A stretch of DNA of 64,000 bases from Microcebus murinus (GCF_040939455.1 NC_134129.1:21218001-21282000); one strand, 5' to 3'. Positions 1-11,750 are shown, counted from the first letter of the stretch. Notes: generated by a model not told the origin, from the letters alone. Program-made: numbers and translations.

Positions 1-218
1 GGAGTGAGACAGGCAGGACTGGGCAGAGGGGAGGCTGGACGGAGAGGTAGTGACGATTGGCAGGCTCAGCCGTTCCAACGGGGAGTTCTAGAGCGTGGAT
101 GGAGCGACCGTTGATTTTACATGTCAACTTGGCCAGGCTACCATGCCCAGCTGTATGATCACACGCCATGCTGTGTGTGGCTGGCTGTGATGGCATTTCA
201 CAAATGCGATCAACTCTC

Positions 219-541
219 TTTTTTTTTTTGAGACAGAGTCTCGCTTTGTTGCCCAGGCTAGAGTGAGTGCCGTGGCGTCAGCCTCGCTCCTCATAGCAAC
301 CTCCAACTCCTGGGCTCAAGCCATCCTCCTGCCTCAGCCTCCCGAGTAGCTGGGACTACAGGCATGCGCCACCATGCCCGGCTAATTTTTTCTCTATATA
401 TTTTTAGTTGGCCAATTAATTTGTTTCTATTTTTAGTAGAGACTGGGGTCTCGCTCTTGCTCAGGCTGGTTTCGAACTCCTGAGCTTGAGTGATCCTCCC
501 GCCTCGGCCTCCCGGAGTGCCAGGATGACCGCGCCCGGCCA
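219..541 (-). mobile_element. Alu SINE (strepsirrhine type), antisense
   Basis: Poly(T) start, both Alu arms and a CGCCCGGCC end are visible. The direct repeat GCGATCAACTCT lies on both sides (about 206-217 and 543-554), so this is a complete retrotransposed copy. The GGCGTGAGCCACC segment near the 5' end is deleted. Confidence 0.95.
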
Positions 542-1268
542 CGCGATCAACTCTTGACTCAGTGTGCTTTCCCTTCAGCACTTGAGTGCCCTCCGTAACG
601 GGAGTGGCCCTGATGCCATCATGCATACCGACCCCACAGAGTGGAAGCCTCTGAGAGCGTACCCCGGCGTTCCCCAAGAAGTAGGAGTTCTCCCCAAGAC
701 TGCAACGTCAGTCTTAGAAAACCCTGTCTGCTGCCCTGTGGGATCCAGACTCGAGTCTGTACCGCCAAACTCTCCCCTGAGTTTTCAGTCCGTCGGCCTG
801 CCCTGTAGATTCCACACTGGCCAGCCCTCAGAATCCTATGAGTGCGTTTCCTCGAATCAGTCTCTCCGCACCAAGGGTCTGCATTGTGGTTCTCCTAGGG
901 AGGTTTGCTCTAAACTCCACACGGCCTCTGTGCTGGTCACAGTGTAGAGAACTACGAATGGTGTCTGATATTTCACCCTATTTGCAAGGCAGCAAGCTAG
1001 CCCACCGCTGGTTCGTGGGTGCATTAGAAGACACGAAACTACCAGGTCAGAGATGAAAACGGGCTTACCCCTCACAGCAACTGCAGGAGCCAGAGTATCG
1101 GAACTTTCCCTCTGGTTCCCGGAGCCCCAGTTCCCCTAGGTGAGGCAAAGAGATCTCACCTGCGTACTCTGGGAGTTGTGTTATATGAGCAGTAAAGGAA
1201 CTCTGAGCTTAGAGAACTCAAATCTTATAAGCATGCCTGCCTTTTGCTCCAGAGATGGCAAAAGGTAC
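542..1268. other. unique intergenic sequence
   Basis: No repeat family or gene recognised. Open frames of up to 127 codons occur here but show no domain, no splice context and no compositional support. Confidence 0.6.
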
Positions 1269-1270
1269 TA

Positions 1271-2012
1271 CCGTGTTTCCCCGAAAATAAGACCCACCCA
1301 TAAAACAAGCCCTAGCAGGATTTCTAAGCATGTGCGCCATAGAAGCCCTACCCCGAAAATCAGCCCTAGTGACGGGCGTGGCTATGAAAATCAGCCCTAG
1401 TGATGGGCGTGGCTATGAAAATCAGCCCTAGTGGTGGGCGTGACTATGAAAATCAGCCCTAGTGGTGGGCGTGACTATGAAAATCAGCCCTAGTGGTGGG
1501 CGTGGCTATGAAAATCAGCCCTGGTGATGGGCGTGGCTATGAAAATCAGCCCTAGTGGTGGGCGTGGCTATGAAAATCAGCCCTAGTGGTGAGCGTGGCT
1601 ATGAAAATCAGCCCTAGTGATGGGCGTGGCTATGAAAATCAGCCCTGGTGATGGGTGTGACTATGAAAATCAGCCCTAGTGATGGGCGTGGCTATGAAAA
1701 TCAGCCCCAGTGATGGGCGTGGCTGCGCAGCGCATCTGCACAACCCGTGCATGTCGTCTCGGAGCGGGAAAGAACACGAGCAGCCCTTCTCATCCGCCCC
1801 GTTGTGACAGCTGCTACCCCAGAGGTGACCGGAAAGGTGCGGGCAGCCCCACCAACAAGGTCGGCTCCCCCTGTCAGGTCCCGGCCATCCTGTGCATGCT
1901 GCAAGATGAGGCTTTGAGGGGAAAACAACACACCCCCTGAAAATAAGCCCTGGGGTGTCTTCTTGAGAAAAAATAAGTATAAGACCCTGTCTTTTTTTTT
2001 GGAGAAACACGG
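1271..2012 (+). mobile_element. TA-flanked DNA transposon, copy A (31-bp minisatellite, second core type)
   Basis: The copy begins CCGTGTTTCCCCGAAAATAA after a TA and ends with the inverted form (GGAGAAACACGG) before a TA. Terminal inverted repeats with a TA target point to the Tc1/mariner/pogo group; the exact family is not named with certainty. Inside is a 31-bp tandem array (unit start GATGGGCGTGGCTATG, twelve starts from 1371 to 1712), then a GC-rich core. After the shared GCCCTTCTCATC segment this core reads GTGACAGCTGCTACCCC, unlike most other copies; only copy I shares it. No transposase is present, so it is non-autonomous. Confidence 0.85.
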
Positions 2013-2409
2013 TATCATGCCATTGACCTCCACAGTTCTTTCATGTGAGAGTGCAGTGGACTTTTTCTTGGTTAAGCCACTGTTATTTTGATTTCTGTTA
2101 TCCGCAATAATTAATTCATTCTTTATTCATTTACGTATCTATTGAGTTTCTGCTCCGTGGTAGGCTCTCAAGGGTTAAAGCGATCCTTAAATATGTCTCC
2201 CTATCCGAGTCACTGAGTTTCATGGAGATGAGTTGTGGCTCTGATAAGCTCAAATCGAAAATTATACAAAATGTTTGTTTTGCGGTACCTTCCGGGGAGC
2301 TAAAGCTCTCCCAAATACACACAAGTTCACAGAAAATGATGAAGCCTCACTGGAAGGACATTTGGTCCTGGTAGTTAGTTGTAGGATGCGGAGAGTCCAG
2401 GAGCTCAGG
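2013..2409. other. unique sequence with a weak ancient-repeat trace
   Basis: About 2110-2190 (ATTCATTCTTTATTCATTTA followed by a TATTGAGTTTCTGCTC motif) resembles the usual tail of old L2/MIR-type repeats. The rest is unassigned. Confidence 0.35.
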
Positions 2410-2735
2410 TTTTTTTTGGTTTTTTTTGAGACAGAGTCTCACTGTGTTGCCCAGGCTAGAGTGAGTGCCGTGGCGTCAGCCTCGCTCACAGCAACCTCAA
2501 ACTCCTGGGTTCAAGCCATCCTCCTGCCTCAGCCTCCCGAGTAGCTGGGACTACAGGCATGCACCACCACGCCCGGCTAATATTTTTTTCTATATATTTT
2601 TAGTTGACCGATTAATTTCTTCCTATATATAGTAGAGACGGGGGTCTCACTCTTGCTCAGGCCGGTCTCGAACTCTTGACCTCGAGCGATCCTCCCGCCT
2701 TGGCCTCCCAGAGTGCTGGGATGACAGGCGTGAGC
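2410..2735 (-). mobile_element. Alu SINE, antisense, truncated at its 5' end
   Basis: T-rich start and both arms are present. The copy stops at GGCGTGAGC, lacking the last bases of the Alu head. Confidence 0.92.
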
Positions 2736-3030
2736 TTGTAATCACGGAAGCTTGGAATCAAAATCAAGGAAGCTTGATTTTTGCTTCCTTCTCTTTGGCT
2801 CCGAATTCCTCCTTGCCTTCCACCTTCTGTTGGAAATGGCATCACGTCTCAGTTCCACCACCCTAGAGTGAGTTGCCCTTGATCCCTAGGACTAGAGAGG
2901 TGGCTCCTATACAGCCTTCTTTTGTCTTTAAGATGCAAGGGAGGCAGGAGCAAAGGTAAAAATTGCCAGGCAACCCCGTAGGTCCATGAGTCCTTGGGTT
3001 ATCACTTGGCAGGTCCAGCTGCTATTGCTA

Positions 3031-3859
3031 CCGTGTTTCCCCGAAAAGAAGACAGGATCTTATATTTATTGTTCCTCAAGAAGACACGCTAGGGCTTATT
3101 TTCAGGGGATGTGTTACTTTTTCTAAGGACGGTACAACCATCTACCTGAATCTATGATTCAAATAGAGTGAAGTCTTCTTCTTCTGGAACATCATCCTCA
3201 CTCTCCAAACCCCGAATCCCATCCTGAATGTCTTGCGACTCAGTTTCCTTTAGAACCACTGGCCCCGATCTCTCCTGTGGAGCACTAGAGTTCTCACGGG
3301 GCAGATGAGAAGGGCTGCTCGTGTTCTTTCCCGCTCCGCGACGACACGCATGGGTTGTGCAGATGCGCTGCACAGCCACGCCCGTCACTAGGGCTGATTT
3401 TCATAGCCACGCCCACCACTAGGGCTGATTTTCATAGCCACACCCACCACCAGGGCTGATTTTCACAGCCATGCCCATCACTAGGGCTGATTTTCACAGC
3501 CATGCCCATCACTAGGGCTGATTTTCATAGCCACGCCCACCACTAGGGCTGATTTTCATAGCCACACCCACCACCAGGGCTGATTTTCATAGCCACGCCC
3601 ACCACCAGGGCTGACTTTCATAGCCACGCCCATCACTAGGGCTGATTTTCATAGCCACGCCCCTCACTAGAGCTGATTTCCATAGCCACGCCCATCACCA
3701 GGGCTGATTTCCATAGCCACGCCCCTCACTAGAGCTGATTTCCATAGCCACGCCCATCACTAGGGCTGATTTTCGGGGTGGGGCTTCTATGGCGCACATG
3801 CTTAGACATCCTGCTGGGGCTCATTGTATGGGTAGGGTTTTATTTTTGGGGAAACAGGG
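3031..3859 (-). mobile_element. TA-flanked DNA transposon, copy B (largest 31-bp array)
   Basis: CCGTGTTTCCCCGAAAAGAA follows a TA; the far end is a worn GGGGAAACAGGGT. The core holds the frame ending in the acidic residues EEEDFTLFES, read on the minus strand (3152-3388). The 31-bp array runs from about 3375 to 3775, roughly 13 units, with unit variants (CCCATCACT, CCCACCACC, CCCCTCACT) arranged in short blocks. Confidence 0.85.
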
Positions 3860-4170
3860 TCATGGACATACTTAGGTGAGGACCAGCTATGCAAAGGGAG
3901 GAGCTGAGCACTGAAGTTATAAAGCTTCGGCCACCCGTTCACTCGAGGGGACCTCAGCTACAGATCCGTCACCAAGGATACGGGGAGGGGAGACGGCAAA
4001 ATCAGTTCGGGCCTTGCCCCCATGATGCTTAGAGTTTGGCGATCGCTCCCTCCTTTTCCCCTGACGAAAATCACTCAGATTCCCTCTCCAGCTTCATTTG
4101 ACTTGTGTGTAGGTGTGGCGTGATGTTAGATCCTTGCAGCTGGAGTTACGGGTGGAACTGCCCCAATTCA

Positions 4171-4173
<3 letters not shown>
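3860..4173. other. unique sequence
   Basis: No repeat or gene is recognised. Confidence 0.5.
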
Positions 4174-4209
<36 letters not shown>

Positions 4210-4524
4210 AGACAGAGTCTCGCTTTGTTGCCCAGGCTAGAGTGAGTGCCGTGGCGTCAGCCTCGCTCACAGCAACCTCAGACTCCTGGGCTCAAGCGAT
4301 CCTCCTGCCTCAGCCTCCCGAGTAGCTGGGACTACAGGCATGCACCACCATGCCCGGCTAATTTTTTATATATATATCAGTTGGCCAATTAATTTCTTTC
4401 TATTTATAGTAGAGACGGGGTCTCGCTCTTACTCAGGCTGGTTTTGAACTCCTGACCTTGAGCAATCCGCCCGCCTCGGCCTCCCAAGAGCTAGGATTAC
4501 AGGCGTGAGCCACCGCGCCCGGCC
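4174..4524 (-). mobile_element. Alu SINE, antisense, full length
   Basis: A T-run of about 35 bases is followed by both arms and the CGCGCCCGGCC head. Confidence 0.95.
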
Positions 4525-4675
4525 ACACTTGACTCACTCTTAAAGATGACAGATTTCTACAAAGCATTCCTCCCTTTCCTTTTACATGTGCTATGTTTTG
4601 TGGATTCTCACAGCAATAGGACATCTCTAACATGTGGAGCCACCCTTGGAAAGCTCCACGCAATTAGCATGTATT

Positions 4676-5019
4676 GGCCGGGCGCGGTGGCTCACGCCTG
4701 TCATCCCAGCACTCTGGGAGGCCGAGGCGGGAGGATTGCTCGAGGTCAGGAGTTGGAAACCAGCCTGAGCAAGAGCGAGACCCCGTCTCTACTATAAATA
4801 TAAAAAGAAATTAATTGGCCAAGTAATATATAGAGAAAAAATTAGCCGGGCATGGTGGCGCATGCCTGTAGTCCCAGCTACTCAGGAGGAGGCTGAGGCA
4901 GGAGGATCGCCTGAGCCCAGGAGTTTGAGGTTGCTGTGAGCGAGGCTGACGCCACGGCACTCACTCTAGCCTGGACAACAAAGCGAGACTCTGTCTCAAA
5001 AAAACAAACAAAAAAAAAA
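4676..5019 (+). mobile_element. Alu SINE, sense, full length
   Basis: GGCCGGGCGCGGTGGCTCAC head, both arms and an A-rich tail are present. Near-identical flanks CAATTAGCATGTATT and CAATTAGCATTTATT mark the target duplication, so the insertion is intact. Confidence 0.97.
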
Positions 5020-5034
5020 CAATTAGCATTTATT

Positions 5035-5639
5035 TACCTCCTCTGGGAAACAGCAACCCCTCGCCCCATCACGGGGGCACCAATACTCTCCATAATTATT
5101 TTTCCGGCCGGTCCGAAGGTGGCGAGTGATCTCACCTGACGGCTCACTGTCAGTTACAGATTGAACTCCTTGTTCTACCTCTCTCTCCCCTCCTCCTCGC
5201 TATTGCACTTGGATAGTCTAAAAAAAAAAAAAAAAATTATTTTTCCCCCTACCTTCACAGCATCCTCACATATTTATTCAATGCAAATCCTATTTGTAAC
5301 GTAGATTTTATTGTTGTTGATTATTATTATTATTATTTTTTCATATCTGGAGCATGATTGAGATAAAATGCGGGTCGCCGAAGAATAAGGCCTGAGACTG
5401 GTATTTTCCCTTCAACAAAGCAGCCCTTCGGTCTAGTTAACTGTATCCACAATAGATTAAGCCCCGTTACTATCTTATCTGTTTCCTGTAACCTCGAATC
5501 AGTTGGAAATTTAGAGAAAAAAAAAACCACACACACACACACAAAAAAAACTATATCTGTGTATTTGTATTTCTTCGGTGTGAATCGGGAAGGTTAGCAT
5601 TTCTTTCGAGCTCTGACACGGAGGAAATTTTACTTAATC
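5035..5639. other. AT-rich unique sequence
   Basis: Holds an A-run near 5221-5236, a TTA/TTG-rich stretch near 5310-5340 and a short (CA)n near 5528-5545. No gene is seen. Confidence 0.5.
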
Positions 5640-6410
5640 GATCTGATTAAAAAAAGAAAAACAACAACAAAGGGAAGCAGAATTGAACAGCTGGATAAAA
5701 AGAGTTTGTGCTTCTCTCTTTTTTTAAGGCAAGAAGACTGGAAGTCATTATCAACAGTTGTGGGTTTTTTTTTTTTTTTTTCTTTCCAGTTCGTTTGGTT
5801 TCTCTCTCCCCCTCCCTGACCCCGGTCTAATTTGTTTTCCCATTAAATAATTCAGCTCCTCTCTCTCCCTTTTGTCGTGGGGGCTGCTGCATTTGGGGAG
5901 ATGAAGACAAACGGCCCAGACCTTGAAAAAAAGCACCGGGGCCTCTCCTCGGCGAGATGGCATCTGCCCCTGCTCGGAGCTCCCTGCGCGCTCTACAGGG
6001 GAAAAACAGAGCCAGGTGCATTCTCTCCCCAAATCGAATTAGCCGCGAGATGCCACATCCAATTGCGGCAAATTGACGTGAGCGTCTGTGGTGTCTGCAA
6101 GCAGCCCCGGGACGGCAAAGGTCACCGCGCAGAGGCCCGGGCACCGGGCGGGGGCGCGGCCACTCGGGGCAGGGCCGCTCTGACAATGGCCGGGAAGATG
6201 TAAAACCGCAATCAGCCTCTTGAAAATGGCAAGAGGACCCAGTCGCATGTACGTGCCCTAATCGGATTTACAGTGCCGTCATCTGCCTCTTTAAGGATGT
6301 TAACATAACATTACGCTCTAATGGGAAGACATGGGCAGCTTGCCGTTCAGAAGACACGTTCCAGCCCCCTCCTCCTTCTACGCCCCAGATTAATCGGACC
6401 CCCGCCCCCA
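5640..6410. promoter_or_regulatory. candidate conserved non-coding block
   Basis: Nearly 800 bp free of recognisable transposons in a repeat-packed region. It contains a CAGCTG E-box near 5689, GC-rich sequence near 6100-6180 and several homeodomain-like cores (CCTAATCGGATTTA near 6257, AGATTAATCGG near 6388). Enhancer function for PHOX2B or another gene is inference. Open frames here carry no recognised domain. Confidence 0.35.
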
Positions 6411-6476
6411 AGATATAGGAAGCCCTCATTTCAGGGCCAGACGGTTCTTGAATTTCTTAAATAAAATGTGCTGGCT

Positions 6477-6809
6477 GGCCCGGGTCGCGGTGGCTCACGC
6501 CTGCCACCCTGGCACTCTGGGAGGCCGAGGCGGGAGGATCGCTGGAGGTCAGGAGTTCGAGGCCAGCCTGAGCAAGAGGGAGACCCCCGTCTCTACTAAA
6601 AAAATAGAAAGAAATTAATTGGCCGACTAATACATATAGAAAAAATTAACCAGGCATTGGTGGCGCATGCCTGCAGTCCCAGCTACTCAGGAGGCTGAGG
6701 CAGGAGGATCGCTTGAGCCCAGGAGTTGGAGGTTGCTGTGAGCGAGGCTGACGCCACGGCACTCACTCTAGCCCGGGCAACACAGTGAGAGTCTGTCTCA
6801 AAAAAAAAA
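6477..6809 (+). mobile_element. Alu SINE, sense
   Basis: The head is slightly altered (GGCCCGGGTCGCGGTGGCTC); both arms and a short A tail are present. Confidence 0.93.
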
Positions 6810-6829
6810 TTTTTGCTTACTTACCCACC

Positions 6830-6990
6830 GAAAAATGAACTAAAAATGTTGACATGTGACAAATTTGCCCGTCCTGATAGTTGTTCTAAAAACAATCTCT
6901 CCTGACATTAACGAGTTTACATCATGCATGATGACATTTAATTAGTCATGTTTTATTTCATTAGCATGGTAAGGTAGCTCCAGCAATCCA
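6830..6990. promoter_or_regulatory. candidate homeodomain-rich regulatory block
   Basis: Repeat-free AT-rich DNA with a perfect 14-bp palindrome CATCATGCATGATG (6920-6933). A TAATTA core (6939-6944) lies between ATGAC and its complement GTCAT (6931-6949). Such sites are typical of paired-class homeodomain targets. Binding and activity are inference. Confidence 0.35.
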
Positions 6991-7188
6991 AATGTTTTGC
7001 TGCAATGCCCGAACAGGACGCAGCGGCTCCACACGTTGCAAGAGAGAGCAGTCTGTGCGGGTCTCCTACCGGTTTACCTTTCTGATTACGTGGAGCAGGC
7101 TGCCCTAGCTGAGAAATCGGGATATATTAAGGTTTCAACCCACTGTTTCAGGACCCTTGTCAAAGTCTGTCTACAGAAAGCACATGTG

Positions 7189-7467
7189 GGCCGGGCGCGG
7201 TGGCTCACGCCTGTCATCCTAGCACTCCGGGGGGCCAAGGCGGGAGGATCGCTCAAGGTCAGGAGTTTGAGACCAGCCTGAGCAAGAGCGAGACCCTGTT
7301 TCTACTGTAAGTAGAAATTAATTAGCTAACTAAAAAGTATATATATATTATTATATATTATATAAAAAATATATTATTATATATAAATATATATTATATT
7401 ATTTATAAATATATATTATTATATATAAATATATAATATATTTATATATAATATTTAAATATATATT

Positions 7468-7500
<33 letters not shown>

Positions 7501-7678
7501 GAAAAAATTAGCCAGGCGTGGTGGCACATGCCTGTAGTCCCAGCTACTAGGGAGGCTGAGGCAGGAGGATCGCTTGAGCCCAGGAGATTGAGGTTGCTGT
7601 GAGCGAGGCTGACGCCACGGCACTCACTCTAGCCTGGGCAACAAAGCAAGACTCTGTCTCAAAAAAAAGAAAATAAAA
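7189..7678 (+). mobile_element. Alu SINE, sense, with expanded A/T linker
   Basis: Normal left arm and right arm are separated by about 180 bp of TA/TTA repeats (about 7330-7500). Other copies have only a short TAATATATATAG linker here, so the linker has expanded as a microsatellite. Confidence 0.93.
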
Positions 7679-8143
7679 GCTCCAGCCATACTGGAACTCT
7701 GATTCTTGCCGTTTTGCACAACCCAGCCTGGGACCCCGACTAGCCAAGGCTGGAAGGATGGAGGCTGCAGAGAGTCACTTCCCAGTGACTCAGTGCCGGG
7801 AGTGTCAGGCCACCAGTTTTCACAGCCACCGATTTGCGCCCTGACTTCCTCGAAGTTCTCCTTTCCCCAATGACTCTCGCCCTGCGCCTGCTCCCCCCGC
7901 CCCACCCCTGCTCTGGGGCTCCGTCCTGCCCCTCCACGCCTGGCCTCGTCTTTCCTTCGCTGGTGGCCTCGCTCGCCTCAGCACAAGTCACACGTGTCCA
8001 TGTGACCCGGGTAGGGCCGGCTCTCAGAGGCCCCACGCCCAGGGCTGACCTAAAGCCAGCGCCTGCAGCTGGGCAGTCACAGCTGCGCTTGCCCAGCCCT
8101 TGGGGCGCCTCCCCCAGCTCCCCCCGTTTCGGCAGCTGAAGGG
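7679..8143. other. unique GC-rich sequence
   Basis: No repeat family recognised. Open frames on both strands lack identifiable domains. Confidence 0.5.
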
Positions 8144-8147
8144 TTAA

Positions 8148-8790
8148 CCACTCCGCGGCTGAGACACCTCGCTGAGACACCTCGCCCACAGCCGGCACTC
8201 GCAGTCCGCACGGTGGTCTGTGGGCTATATGTGTCCATCTGTGGCTGTCGACTACAGTCCACGCCGGGCTGTGCACGTCCATCTGTGGCTGTCGACTACA
8301 GTCCACTCTCTGTGGACTGTCGACTACAGTCCACGCCGGGCTGTGCGCGTCCATCTGTGGCTGTCGGCTACAGTCCACGCCGGGCTGTGCGCGTCCATCT
8401 GTGGCTGTCGGCTACAGTCCAGGCCGGGCTGTGCGCGTCCATCTGTGGCTGTCAGCTACAGTCCAGGCCGGGCTGTGCGCGTCCATCTGTGGCTGTCGAC
8501 TACAGTCCACGCTGGGCTGTGCGCATCCATCTGTGGCTGTCGGCTACAGTCCAGGCCGGGCTGTGCACGTCCATCTGTGGCTGTCGGCTACAGTCCAGGC
8601 CGGGCTGTGCGCGTCCATCTGTGGCTGTCGGCTACAGTCCACGCCGGGCTGTGCGCGTCCATCTGTGGCTGTCGGCTACAGTCCAGGCCTGGCTGTGCGC
8701 GTCCATCTGTGGCTGTCGGCTACAGTCCACGCCGGGCTGTGCACGTTCATCTGTGGCTGTCGACTGTAGTCAACACTCGTACCAAAGTGG
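8148..8790 (-). mobile_element. TTAA-flanked (piggyBac-like) element, copy 1, with 44-bp minisatellite
   Basis: TTAA stands at both ends (8144-8147, 8791-8794). The right end reads ACCAAAGTGG before TTAA; the left end is CCACTCCGCGGCTG. An exact TTAA duplication with CCAC-type inverted ends fits the piggyBac superfamily. The left 80 bp (CACAGCCGGCACTC, then CGGTGGTCTGTG) match, in inverse orientation, the right end of the 55.5-56.9 kb copy. No transposase is present. Confidence 0.75.
8222..8770 (-). repeat. 44-bp minisatellite inside TTAA element copy 1
   Basis: About 12 units reading GTCCATCTGTGGCTGTCG then (G/A)CTACAGTCCA. One unit near 8296-8325 is shortened. Variants alternate between GGCTAC and GACTAC and between CACGCCGGG and CAGGCCGGG. 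Long frames on either strand are repeat artefacts. Confidence 0.92.
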
Positions 8791-9091
8791 TTAAAGCTGG
8801 CCTCCGCGTGGCTCTCCAGGGCCCTGCTCCAGCAGGCATCTGGCTGACATCGACTCTATTTGGGGGTGCCGTGCCAGGAAGACACCCTCCGGCACCGTCT
8901 CACAGCCAGGACGCACGCAGAGGCACCCCAGGAACTCACAAGGCTGAGTGTGCACGGGCAGCGCTAAGGGAATGGGTATAAAACGTCCAGTAGCCGGTCA
9001 TCTGCAGGTCGGAATTTGCTTTAGGCCCCCCGTGAGCTGGGCTCTGCCTGGTCTGTGGCCGGTTACAGTTTGGGGGAGAGACGCCTACTGC

Positions 9092-9520
9092 TTTTTTTTG
9101 TTTTTATTTTTAAATAATTTTTCCTTTTATTTCCTCATATTATGGGGGTACAGATATTGTTAGGGCTACACATATCGCCCCTGCCTCCCTTCCACCTCCC
9201 CGCCCCGCGGTGCCAGAGCTTCAAGCATGCCCATCCCCCAGGTGGTGCCCACCGCACCCATTGTGTAGGTACACCCCCTTCCCCTCCTCCCCACCCCACC
9301 TGCCCACCTCCCGATAACAGTTTTTGGGGTTTTTTTTTAGACATTTTGGTGACATTGTATATCTTTGCCTCTCCCTAAAACGGGTTAGAAGTATGCCCTT
9401 CCCCCCTCCCCACAATGCTCGCCACGTCCCTAAGATGTGGGCCTCCCCCCACTCCCCAAACCTCCGGTGAGCACCACCACGTTTTGAGCACCATAGTGTT
9501 GATCACTCAGTACCGATGTG
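9092..9520 (-). mobile_element. L1 LINE 3' end, antisense
   Basis: A T-rich start is followed by ATTATGGGGGTACAGATATT, the complement of the 3' end seen in the sense L1 at 11.2 kb (ATTTGTGCCCCCACAATATG). The segment GAGCACCATAGTGTTGATCA near 9487 belongs to the L1 3' untranslated region. The left limit of homology is approximate. Confidence 0.75.
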
Positions 9521-10324
9521 ATGGCTGTTTTAGAACTGCCGTCCTGCAAGCGCCTGTCCCCACCGGCATGCACGTCCCAACTGCGCAGACTAATAACCCC
9601 GGCAGACTGACTGCCCCTGGTCTTCTAGGGCGCTTCCCCCGTGTGGCCTCTGTCCTCCGGGATTCGCTGGTGACCCTCATCTGCTGATACGGTCACACGC
9701 TCTGCTGGCCTCCCCCCGGGGAGGAGGGGTGTGCCGGACCTGTCTGTGAGCCCACCCGTCTCTTCCCCCTAAACCGGCGGCGGAAGACCGGCACATTTTG
9801 AAACACACTGACCATGCAGTCTCACCCTCGGGAGTGCTGAGCGTTGCTAGATTTAGGACCTCCCCCCGCCCTTGACTCAGCTGTGATTGAGGTCTGGGCT
9901 CCACTGAGTAGATCGTGAGCTGCTTGGGGAGGTCGTTACCACGCCTCATATTATCTCTGTCATCTCCCCGCCTGGCACGGTGCACGGCATGCATACAGTA
10001 GGCGCTCACGGAGTGATTGTATATCTGCATCAGTTGGCCTGGTTCTAGAAGGGAGTTGACCAGTAAGGGTGTTGTCACAGAGACTGCCACCTGCCCCCCA
10101 GTGTACCTTCTCCCTCCTGCAGGGAAAGCAGTAAGTAGGGTTCTCAGCTGCAGGTGCCGGACTGCTCGGGGCAAAGACCATGTCTGCCAGCTTCCCCCGT
10201 AGCTAGGATGGGGCCAGGAGGGCACTTCTGGTTCGTGGGATGTGAGCAGAAACAGCGTGTGCAATTTCTAGGGGATGCTCTTAAAAGGAACGGTCATATC
10301 CTTCTGGGGGGTCATGCCCCCTTT
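9521..10324. other. unique sequence with an ancient-repeat trace
   Basis: About 9965-10015 (CCTGGCACGG, then CAGTAGGCGCTCA) resembles the common L2/MIR tail. No gene is recognised. Confidence 0.4.
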
Positions 10325-11251
10325 TCGCAAGCTACGCATCGGATAAAGGGTTGATGACGAGAATCTACTTAGAACTCAGGAAAATCAGCAAGGAAAAATC
10401 AAACGACCCCATCAGAAAGTGAGCAAAGGACATGAACAGAAACTTTCCAAAAGAACACAGAACGACGGCCAACAAACATATGAAAAACATGCTCAACATC
10501 TCTAATTATCAGGGAAATGCAAATCAAAACCACAATGAGATATCACTTATCTCCAGGGAGAATGGCCCATTATTAACAAGTCCCCAAGCAATAAATGCTG
10601 GCGTGGATGCGGAGAGAGAGGAACACTCCTACACTGCTGGTGGGACTGCAAACTAGTGCAACCTCTGTGGGAAGCAATGTGGAGATACCTCAAAGTGATA
10701 CAAGTAGATCTACCATTTGATCCAGCAATCCCACTACTGGGCATCTACACAAAAGAACAAAAGTCACTCTATGAAAAAGACACCTGCACTCGGATGTTTG
10801 TAGCAGCACAATTCACAATCGCAAAGATGTGGAGACAACCCGAGTGCCCATCAATACACGAGTGGATTAATAAAATGTGGTATATGTATACCATGGGGTA
10901 CTATTCAGCTATAAGAAACAACGGTGATCTGGCACCTCTTGTATTTTCCTGGATAGAGCTGGAACCCATTCTACTGAGTGAAGTATCCCAAGAATGGAAA
11001 AACAAGCACCACATGTACTCACCAGCAAATTGGTATTAATGGATCAACACCTAAGTGGACACATAGGAGTAACATCTATCGGGTGTCGGGCAGGTGGGGA
11101 AGGAAGGGACGGGTGTATACAAACACAATGAGTGAGATGTGCACCATCCGGGGGATGGACACGCTTGAAGCTCTTACTCGAGGGGGGCGGGGGGCAAGGG
11201 CAATATACGCAGCCTTAACATTTGTGCCCCCACAATATGCTGGAAGAAAAA
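10325..11251 (+). mobile_element. L1 LINE 3' end, sense, 5'-truncated
   Basis: Encodes the last part of ORF2 in broken frames. A frame at 10656-11039 contains EWINKMWYMYTMGYYSAIRN, a hallmark of the ORF2 C-terminus. A 3' untranslated region and a short A tail follow near 11251. The 5' part of the element is missing, so it cannot move on its own. Confidence 0.92.
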
Positions 11252-11748
11252 ACCCGTCCTATCCTGCTGTGCCCCCCTCTCTCCTCCTCCGCTGGCTGAA
11301 ACGCCAACCTGCGCTTTACCGTCCCAAGGGCAGACTCTGGGGCTGCTCTCCCAGGCGAAGCTTGTGCTGCCTCCTCCCCAGCCCGGGAGCTGCCCCGCTG
11401 CCCCACACGGGCAGAACTCACCCGGGGCGCCCGCGGGTTCCCCGGCTCACGGCCACGATCCGGGACATGGACCACCAGGCCTGGCCGGGTCCAGCCACAC
11501 CCGCCTCCCCAGCCTCCTCCTGCCCTCTGCTCCCATTTTAGCCTCGGCCCCCTGTCTCGGTGGCTTCTCTCTGGTCCTCAGATGAGTCTCAGCCGTTTCT
11601 ACTCCAGGGTCCCTGGACAAGCCGCTTCCTCTGTCGGGAACGATCCTGCCCTCGGTTTCCACCTGACTCGCTCATCCTTCCGCCCTGGAGGTCTCAGCTC
11701 ACCCGTAACTTCCTCAGGTCTCCCCTGACTGCTAGGCAAACCCCACAG
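11252..11748. other. unique GC-rich sequence
   Basis: Proline/arginine-rich open frames reflect base composition. No gene or repeat is recognised. Confidence 0.45.
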
Positions 11749-11750
11749 TA

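Noticed and set aside
1359..1725. CRISPR-like array of 31-bp repeats
   Set aside because: Repeats are directly adjacent without unique spacers and lie within a eukaryotic transposon.
7740..8378. A 212-codon minus-strand frame
   Set aside because: Half of it is minisatellite and the rest GC-rich unique sequence with no domain.
8213..8981. Plus-strand frames of 122-253 codons
   Set aside because: Same 44-bp minisatellite in the inverse copy.
10656..11039. A 127-codon frame as a host gene
   Set aside because: It is the C-terminal end of L1 ORF2 in a 5'-truncated insertion.
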